Part shown: in pieces, positions 1 through 7,238 of the stretch
How the letters are laid out: every line of letters starts with the position of its first letter
Numbering within the stretch: the stretch's first letter is position 1
Assembly (NCBI GenBank): GCA_937902605.1
Contig: CALFNC010000299.1
Span: 1-7,238, forward strand
DNA from: an uncultured Acidobacteriota bacterium
GTDB lineage: Bacteria > Acidobacteriota > Thermoanaerobaculia > UBA5066
DNA: 7,238 nt
Direction: 5' to 3'
Program-made: the position numbers and the translations under genes
Notes under the pieces: generated by a model
The model's database searches: none
Told to the model about the DNA's origin: nothing
The model's input: only the letters and a program-made list of their open reading frames with translations

Positions 1-2199
<2,199 letters not shown>

Positions 2200-2203
<4 letters not shown>

Positions 2204-4752
2204 GATTCCTCCTCTCCACACTCTCGCTCTCGTACGCCACGAGGAACAAGGCGAAGACCTTCCTCACTCTCCTGGGAGTCGTGGTCGGCGTGGCGACCTT
2301 CTCGGCCATTCGCGGGGCGCAGTCGACCCTGGTCGGCGGCATCCGAAGCACGGTCGACCGGATGGCCGGAAAGGCGCAGCTGCAAATCGCCATGGAAGGG
2401 GGCGTGCCGGAGGAGCTGACGGAGACGATCCGGGAGCTTCCGGGGATCAGGTCCCAGTCTCCTGTGATCGAGCAGGTGGTCGTTCCCGAGCGCGGCGAGC
2501 TGGGGAGCATTCTCGTCCTCGGCGTCGACCTCCTCGGCGACCGCGAGATGCGCGACTACTCGTTCGAGGGGGACGACGCCGACCTGGACGATCCGCTTCT
2601 CTTCCTCGCGCAGCCCGACTCGGTGGCCGTGGCCCGGCCGCTGGCGAAGCGGGCGGGGCTGAAGATCGGGGACCCGCTCGTCCTGAAGACGTCGCGGGGC
2701 CTCCGGACGGTGAAGGTCCGCGGGCTGATGACGCCGAAAGGGTTCGCCGAGGCCTTCGGCGGGAACCTGATCGTCATGGATGTCTTCGCCGCGCAGGACC
2801 TCTTCGCCCGCGGCCGCAGGTTCGACCGGGTCGAGGTGCGGCTCGCCGATGGGACGACGCTGGAAGAGGGGACGAGGACGATCGAGAAGGCGGTCGGCCC
2901 CGCCTATCGCGTCGAGACCCCCGACCGGCGAGGCGCGCAGCTCGAGAAGCTGATCACGAACTTCGTCGCGGGGTTCAACATCTCGAGCGGCTTCGCCCTC
3001 GGCATCGGGACGTTCCTGATCTTCAACTCGTTCGCCGTGGCGGTGAACCGGAGGCGCCGCGACATCGGGACCCTCCGGTCGCTGGGGGCGACGCCGCGGC
3101 AGGTGATGCTCCTCTTCCTCGTGGAGGCGGCGGTCCTGGGCCTCGTCGGGGGAGTGCTCGGCCTCCTGGCCGGGGCGTCGATGAGCCAGTCGTTCCTGAA
3201 GCTAATGGAGCAAACGAGCGAGCAGGTGTTCGGGATCATCAACGCCTCCGAAGCGCACATCGACGGCACGCTGGCCGTCCAGTCGGTCCTCCTCGGCCTC
3301 TTCGCCTCGCTCGTCGGGGCGTGGGAGCCATCGCGGGCCGCATCGCGGATTCCCCCGACCGAGGCGTTCGCGAAGGGTTCGTTCCAGGCCAAGCGGGGGC
3401 CGCTCTCCAAGCCGCGGGTCATCGGCGGTCTCGCCCTCTTCGGCGCGGCGATCGCGTTTACGTTCCGGCCGCCATTCGGCGGGAATCCCCTGATTCTGAT
3501 GGTCATGGGGCTGTGCGTGGCGTCGGTGGCCATGCTCGCCTCACCGGCGTCGCAAGCCCTGATCGACCGAGTGGCGCCTTTCGCCGCCCGGATCTCCCCG
3601 GTGGCGGGACGGCTGGCCGCCGACTCCCTGATGGCGAACCCTCGCCGGACGTCCGGGACGGTGATCGCGACGACGATCTCGATCGGCTTTGTCCTCGGCC
3701 TCGGCGGGTACATGGGCTCGACGAAGGCGTCGATGCTCCGCTGGATGCACGACGTCCTCACGTCGGACCTCTACGTCCGGGCCTCGGCGAACTTCACGAA
3801 TCCCGACTCGCGTTTCCCGGCGTCGTTCAGGGAGGAGCTGGCCGCCCTCTCCGGCGTCCGGTCAGTGGAGAGCTACCGTGGGATGCGAATCACGGTGGAC
3901 GGGGAGCCGGCGATGCTGGGGACGATCGAGGTCCCGCTGATGATGAAGCGCGTCAAGCACGATTTCCTCCAGGGGAACGACGAGTCGATGCTCCGGGGCC
4001 TGTCGGAGCGGGGCGAGGTCGGCGTCTCGGACAACTTCCACCGCCTTCACCGGGCCGGCGTGGGGGACAAGGTGACGATCGCCACGCCGTCGGGCACGGT
4101 CTCCTTCCCGATCGCCGCCGTCTTCCGCGACTACACGAACGACCGCGGCACCATCTTCATGGACCGCTCGGTCTTCCTCCGCTACTGGAAGGATGACCGG
4201 GTCGACACGTACGACGTCAACCTCATCTCGGGGGCCGACATCGGGAAGGTCCGCGACGAGATCCGGGTGCTGGTCGGAGGGCGCATGCCTGCCCTCATCT
4301 CCACGAAGAGGGAGTTCGTGTCGGAGATCGGGAAGGCGGTCGACGCTTTCTATAGCCTGGTCCGGATCACCGTCTTCCTCGCGCTCGGCGTTGCGTTCCT
4401 GGGGATCGTCACGTCGCTCCTGATCTCGGTCGCCGAGCGGACCCGAGAGATCGGCATCCTGAAGGCGCTCGGAGCGGTGCGGGCGCAGATCGCTCGGAGC
4501 GTGGCCCTGGAGGGGGTCGCCCTCGCGGTGGTCGGGTACGTCCTGTCACTCCCCATCGGTCTCCTGATCGCGTACTTCATGGAGACGACGGTGGCAGAGG
4601 TATTCGCGGGGTGGCGGATGCCGCACCAGACGCCGTGGGGCCTGTTGACCGAGCTGGCGATCGCCCTGCCGCTCGTCTCGGCGCTCGCCGCCTTCGTGCC
4701 GGCCCGCCCGGCGGCGCGGACGAAAGTGACGGAGGCCATCGAGTATGAATAG
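2200..4752 (+). CDS. ABC transporter permease with two FtsX domains (10 predicted TM segments)
   Basis: This 850-residue inner-membrane protein is the permease partner of the ATPase upstream. Hydrophobic segments read by eye fall at about 18-37, 262-283, 303-326, 357-375, 407-421, 430-450, 486-506, 718-742, 766-792 and 814-832. Two large periplasmic domains lie at about 40-255 and 510-710. Each half has an FtsX core with its coupling motif: [17 protein letters not shown] (286-302) and [12 protein letters not shown] (748-759). The C-terminal [17 protein letters not shown] is the usual FtsX-family tail. Carrying both halves in one chain resembles the YbbP-type permeases, not MacB or LolC/LolE, which have four TM segments per chain. 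Such a protein would need only one copy per ATPase dimer. The family extracts lipids, lipoproteins or other hydrophobic cargo from the inner membrane; the substrate cannot be deduced here. The gene starts with TTG, and its 3' end overlaps the next gene by eight bases. Confidence 0.92.
4731..4752 (+). promoter_or_regulatory. Ribosome site and overlap, permease to LolA-like gene
   Basis: GGAGG (4731-4735) is nine bases upstream of ATG (4745-4747). The permease stop TAG (4750-4752) lies inside the new gene, an eight-base overlap that supports coupled translation. Confidence 0.75.
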
Positions 4753-5530
4753 ACAAGGCGCTGGTGTCGTGGTTCTCGCTTTTCTGGCGGCCGTCCCGAC
4801 AGCCCGCGCCGAGGACGCCCGGAAGCTGCTCGTGGAGTCGGAGGCGCGCCACCGGACGAAGTCGCAGCAGTACGCCGGTGACCTGACCGTGGTGGCAAAG
4901 GACGGGAAGGTCCGGAAGAAGGCGTGGAGGAGCTGGCGGGAGGGGTATGCCGGCGACGCGAAGCTCCTGATCCGCTTCCACGCGCCACCGGAGGTGAAGG
5001 GGGTCTCGTTCCTCTCGCTCGGCCGGCCCGGGAAAGGCCCGGACCAGTGGCTCTATCTTCCGTCGATGAAGCGGGAACGCCGGATCGCCACGCAGGACCG
5101 GGATGCCTCGTTCGTTGGGACCGACTTCAACTACGAGGACATGGAGGAGTTCGACCAGTCGAAGTTCGCCGTGTCGCTGAAGGGCGACGAGACGGCCGAC
5201 GGACAAGTCTGCTGGCTGATCGAGGCGCGGCCAGAAGAAAATGCCGGGAAGTCGCTCTACGAAAAGAAGCTCCTGTGGCTCCGGAAGGACATTCTCTTCG
5301 GCGTCCGGCAGGACGTCTTCCGGAAGGGGGAAAAGGAGCCGGCCAAGCGCCTCCACCTCTCGGACGTCCAGCAGGTCGAGGGGCATTGGGTGGCGAAGGC
5401 CCTCGAGATGACCGACCTGAAGAAGGGGAGCCGGACGACGATCCTCCTCCAGGAGCTTGCGTTCGACCGGCCGCAGCCGGCGGGACGTTTCACGCTCCAG
5501 AACCTCAACCGGGAGGGAGGCGAGGATTGA
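4745..5530 (+). CDS. Periplasmic LolA-like protein (outer-membrane lipoprotein-sorting family)
   Basis: This 261-residue protein begins with a Sec signal peptide (residues 1-22, [22 protein letters not shown], cleavage before ED), so it acts in the periplasm. The diagnostic block is at residues 103-133: LYLPSMKRERRI followed by SFVGTDFNYEDM. It is typical of the LolA-like family usually annotated as outer membrane lipoprotein-sorting protein (Pfam LolA_like). Members are predicted to adopt the half-barrel LolA fold with a hydrophobic cavity, and to shuttle a lipid or lipidated cargo from an inner-membrane exporter to the outer membrane. Length is normal for the family. In other bacteria it is often encoded beside RND/MMPL exporters; here the partner is an FtsX-type ABC permease. 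No lipobox is seen, so it should be soluble. The family call is confident; the cargo is unknown. Confidence 0.88.
   Translation: MNRQGAGVVVLAFLAAVPTARAEDARKLLVESEARHRTKSQQYAGDLTVVAKDGKVRKKAWRSWREGYAGDAKLLIRFHAPPEVKGVSFLSLGRPGKGPDQWLYLPSMKRERRIATQDRDASFVGTDFNYEDMEEFDQSKFAVSLKGDETADGQVCWLIEARPEENAGKSLYEKKLLWLRKDILFGVRQDVFRKGEKEPAKRLHLSDVQQVEGHWVAKALEMTDLKKGSRTTILLQELAFDRPQPAGRFTLQNLNREGGED
5511..5530 (+). promoter_or_regulatory. Ribosome site and TTGA stop-start overlap, LolA-like to barrel gene
   Basis: The purine-rich GGGAGGGAGG (5511-5520) ends six bases before TTG (5527-5529), which overlaps the TGA stop (5528-5530) of the LolA-like gene as TTGA. This fixes the barrel-gene start, although its frame stays open upstream to 4924 in the shadow of the LolA-like gene. 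Confidence 0.8.
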
Positions 5531-6807
5531 CCTTCGCCCGGCCGGCCGCGGCCAGCGCCGCGGTCGATGCCTTTGCCGCGGCTCTCACGCTGGTGCTCCT
5601 TTGCGGCGTGCCGCGGACCGCGTCCGGGCAGGGGTTCTCGGGGTACGCCGAGGCGAAGGGGTTCGCCTACGCGGACCGGGTCACCTACCTTGATCCATGG
5701 GTGGTCGGCTGGCAGACTCTTTTTCTGAAGCAGGAAGGGAAGCTCGGTACAGCCAGCTATGCCGTGTCGGGACGGGCAGAAGCGATCAGCTCATACGAGC
5801 GGGGGCCGCTGGTCTTCGACCCGGCCGACCGGGAGCTCCGCCGGACGCCGGTGTCGGTCCGCGAAGCCTGGCTGCGCCTGCCGGTCGCGTCGTCAGTCGA
5901 CCTCCAGGCGGGGCGGTTCTTTCTCGGCTGGGGAAAGACCGACGGCTACTCGCCGGCCGACGCCTTTCTCCCGCGGGACCTCTCCGACCCGTTCGCCGAC
6001 GAGAAGCTGCCGGTCTGGGGGGCGCGGGCGACCGGGCAGTTCGGCACGCTCCGTTTCGACGGGGTGTGGGCAGCGACGACGACGCCGTGGCGCCTCCCGG
6101 TCCTGAGCGGGCGGAACGCGCCGATCGACACGAGCGGCGCGCCGGTCCCGATCACCCTCGTCGACGGGACGAGCCGGCCGCCCGCTGACGGGTTCGGGGC
6201 GATGCGCGTCCTGGCATCGGCCGGGGAGTGGGATGTCGGCCTCTGGGGCCGGACCGGCGTCCGCCCTGCCCCTCTCATCGTCGCCCGGATTGATCAGGCG
6301 GTCCCGACGCCGGAGGGGTACGCGATTCCGACCGATCGAAGGTTTGCCCGCGAGGACGCTGGAGGGCTCGAGGTCTCTCGCGTCACCGGTCCCTTCGTTC
6401 TCCGGGGCGAGGCGTCGATTCTCTCGTCGGCCGATCCGGAGCTGGGGCACGCGCTGATCTGGACCCTCGGCCTGGAGCGCGCGTTTGGCGACGGCACGCT
6501 CCTCGTTACGCTCGCCGCCAACGCCCGCGGGACGCCCGTCGACCGGGCGCTGCTGTTCGACCGGGCTCTTCTCCCTGGCCTGATCGTCGTCTGGGACCGG
6601 ACCGAGCGCTGGGGCGGCTGGCGGGTCGCGTGGACAGCCGCGTTCGACCACGGCGATGGTCTCCTGAAGAGCGAGGTTTCCGACAACCTGACCGACGAGT
6701 GGAAGGTGACGCTGGGTGCCGAAGCGCCGTATGGCTCCCGGTACGGACCCTTTGGCGCCCGCTGGGCGAGCCGCCGCGTCCACTTCGCGGTCCGGCAGAG
6801 CTGGTAG
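5527..6807 (+). CDS. Outer-membrane beta-barrel protein
   Basis: From the TTG start the product has 426 residues. A signal peptide covers about 1-34 (hydrophobic core FAAALTLVLLCGV, cleavage near ASG before Q35). The rest alternates polar and hydrophobic residues in short strands with Gly/Asp-rich turns, as in a barrel. It ends in VHFAVRQSW, with an aromatic last residue and hydrophobics at -5, -7 and -9, like a BAM recognition signal. Residues 129-156 hold GRFFLGWGKTDGYSPADAF followed by PRDLSDPF, a block resembling the W-G-K/x-D-x-x-P-x-D region of DUF1302-like and alginate-export-like barrels. I cannot name the family with certainty. Its place at the end of the ABC and LolA-like operon suggests it is the outer-membrane partner or receiver of the exported cargo. 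The Cys in LVLLC lacks a small residue at -1, so it is not a lipoprotein. Only 15 bases separate it from the convergent gene, and I see no terminator hairpin there. Confidence 0.85.
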   Translation: MTFARPAAASAAVDAFAAALTLVLLCGVPRTASGQGFSGYAEAKGFAYADRVTYLDPWVVGWQTLFLKQEGKLGTASYAVSGRAEAISSYERGPLVFDPADRELRRTPVSVREAWLRLPVASSVDLQAGRFFLGWGKTDGYSPADAFLPRDLSDPFADEKLPVWGARATGQFGTLRFDGVWAATTTPWRLPVLSGRNAPIDTSGAPVPITLVDGTSRPPADGFGAMRVLASAGEWDVGLWGRTGVRPAPLIVARIDQAVPTPEGYAIPTDRRFAREDAGGLEVSRVTGPFVLRGEASILSSADPELGHALIWTLGLERAFGDGTLLVTLAANARGTPVDRALLFDRALLPGLIVVWDRTERWGGWRVAWTAAFDHGDGLLKSEVSDNLTDEWKVTLGAEAPYGSRYGPFGARWASRRVHFAVRQSW

Positions 6808-6822
6808 GAATTCTCCGGCGCC

Positions 6823-7186
6823 TTACTTCACGATGGCCGACGGGTCGATCGCGACCGAGAAGAGACTTGGGTCGTGCTGGTAGCGGGCCAAGGCGTCCGC
6901 GGTGAGTGGGGAGACGGTCCTGAGCAGAGTGCCGAGGGAGGCATGGACGTTGGGACCGATCGGCACCTTCGAGACGACCTCGACCGTGACCGACGTCTCC
7001 GGGTAGCGGCGCGGGCCGCCCTCCTTCAGGACGAGGTCGGCCATCAGCGGGTTCGGATCGAGGACCTTCACGCCGGGGAAGCCGAAGCCGGCGAATGTCT
7101 CCTCCCAGAGGCTCCGGACGTAGCCGTAGTGCGTGCAATTGAGGCTCACCACGAGCGGACCCGGCTTCTTTGGGAGGTGCTGGATC
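6823..7186 (-). CDS. Asp/Glu racemase superfamily protein (glutamate-racemase-like), C-terminal fragment
   Basis: This is the last 120 residues of a gene running into the window from the right, with stop TAA at 6825-6823. The block LVVSLNCTHYGYVRSLW matches the second catalytic-cysteine motif of glutamate racemase (usually GCTHYPLL), with the Cys at bases 7135-7137. It is followed by PGVKVLDPNPLMADLVL, the position where MurI has its VxxIDSG region. MurI makes D-glutamate for peptidoglycan in the cytoplasm. The Asn before Cys and GY in place of PL make this a divergent relative, so another amino-acid racemase of the superfamily is possible. The N-terminal half with the first catalytic Cys is absent because real sequence ends at about 7186. 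The apparent start MCSSDL further right is translated adapter. The gene is convergent with the barrel gene and not part of its operon. Confidence 0.75.
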
Positions 7187-7238
7187 AGATCGGAAGAGCA
7201 CACGTCTGACTCCAGTCACGCCAATATCTCGTATGCCG
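7187..7238. other. Illumina TruSeq adapter read-through (artefact)
   Basis: The stretch starting AGATCGGAAGAGCACACGTC is the TruSeq indexed adapter. It continues through CTCCAGTCAC, the six-base index GCCAAT (7220-7225, TruSeq index 6) and ATCTCGTATGCCG up to the window end. One A is missing compared with the standard adapter (GTCTGACTCC in place of GTCTGAACTCC, near 7209). This is not genomic DNA and should be trimmed. Any reading frame that starts here is spurious. Confidence 0.98.

Noticed and set aside
5593..5607. Possible lipobox LVLLC in the barrel protein signal peptide
   Set aside because: The residue before Cys is Leu, where lipoprotein signal peptidase needs Gly, Ala or Ser; a downstream ordinary cleavage site fits better.
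5893..6783. 296-residue minus-strand frame opposite the barrel gene
   Set aside because: GC-rich antisense shadow with no recognisable motif; the plus-strand barrel has a signal peptide, ribosome site and C-terminal signature.
6808..6822. Terminator between the convergent barrel and racemase genes
   Set aside because: The 15-base gap contains only the short GGCGCC palindrome and no stem with a T-run on either strand.
6823..7203. Complete 126-residue minus-strand protein starting MCSSDL
   Set aside because: The first six codons come from adapter sequence; only the part up to about 7186 is genomic, and it is the C-terminal end of a longer gene.
6506..7219. Long minus-strand frame reading MTGVRRVLFRS at its start
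   Set aside because: It begins in the adapter and then runs antisense through the racemase end and the barrel gene. The composition is Arg/Pro/Gly-rich shadow.

Overview
The window is about 7.2 kb of high-GC DNA (roughly two thirds G+C by eye) from a Gram-negative (diderm) bacterium. Outer-membrane and periplasmic proteins with signal peptides, an ACE-like M2 peptidase and the codon use would suit Acidobacteriota or a similar high-GC environmental lineage. That placement is inference, because no rRNA or marker gene is present. The sequence looks like a metagenomic or draft-genome contig: its last 52 bases are Illumina TruSeq adapter, not genome.

Layout: (1) 1-1406, minus strand: a secreted M2-family (angiotensin-converting-enzyme-like) dipeptidase with an intact start, signal peptide and HExxH zinc site. 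At about position 132-155 it switches in frame into the metal-binding core of an M17 leucyl aminopeptidase and runs off the window edge. (2) 1407-1528: a short divergent intergenic region with a perfect 7-bp inverted repeat and weak promoter-like elements on both strands. (3) 1529-6807, plus strand: a tightly coupled four-gene operon. It encodes a MacB/LolD-type ABC ATPase, a large 10-TM FtsX-type permease, a periplasmic LolA-like protein of the outer-membrane lipoprotein-sorting family, and an outer-membrane beta-barrel protein. All three junctions overlap by 4 to 8 bases, two of them as TTGA. (4) 6823-7186, minus strand, convergent: the C-terminal 120 residues of an Asp/Glu-racemase-superfamily protein. 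(5) 7187-7238: adapter with index GCCAAT.

The operon reads as one trans-envelope pathway. The ATPase and permease would act in the inner membrane, the LolA-like protein would carry a lipid or lipoprotein cargo across the periplasm, and the barrel would sit in the outer membrane as receiver or partner. The cargo cannot be told from sequence.

The two most striking signals, the M2/M17 fusion and the odd 3' end, both lie at contig ends. The second is certainly artificial. The first is probably an assembly or library chimera, although a real in-frame deletion fusion cannot be excluded from sequence alone. I found no RNA gene, CRISPR array, insertion sequence or convincing new defence or mobile system.
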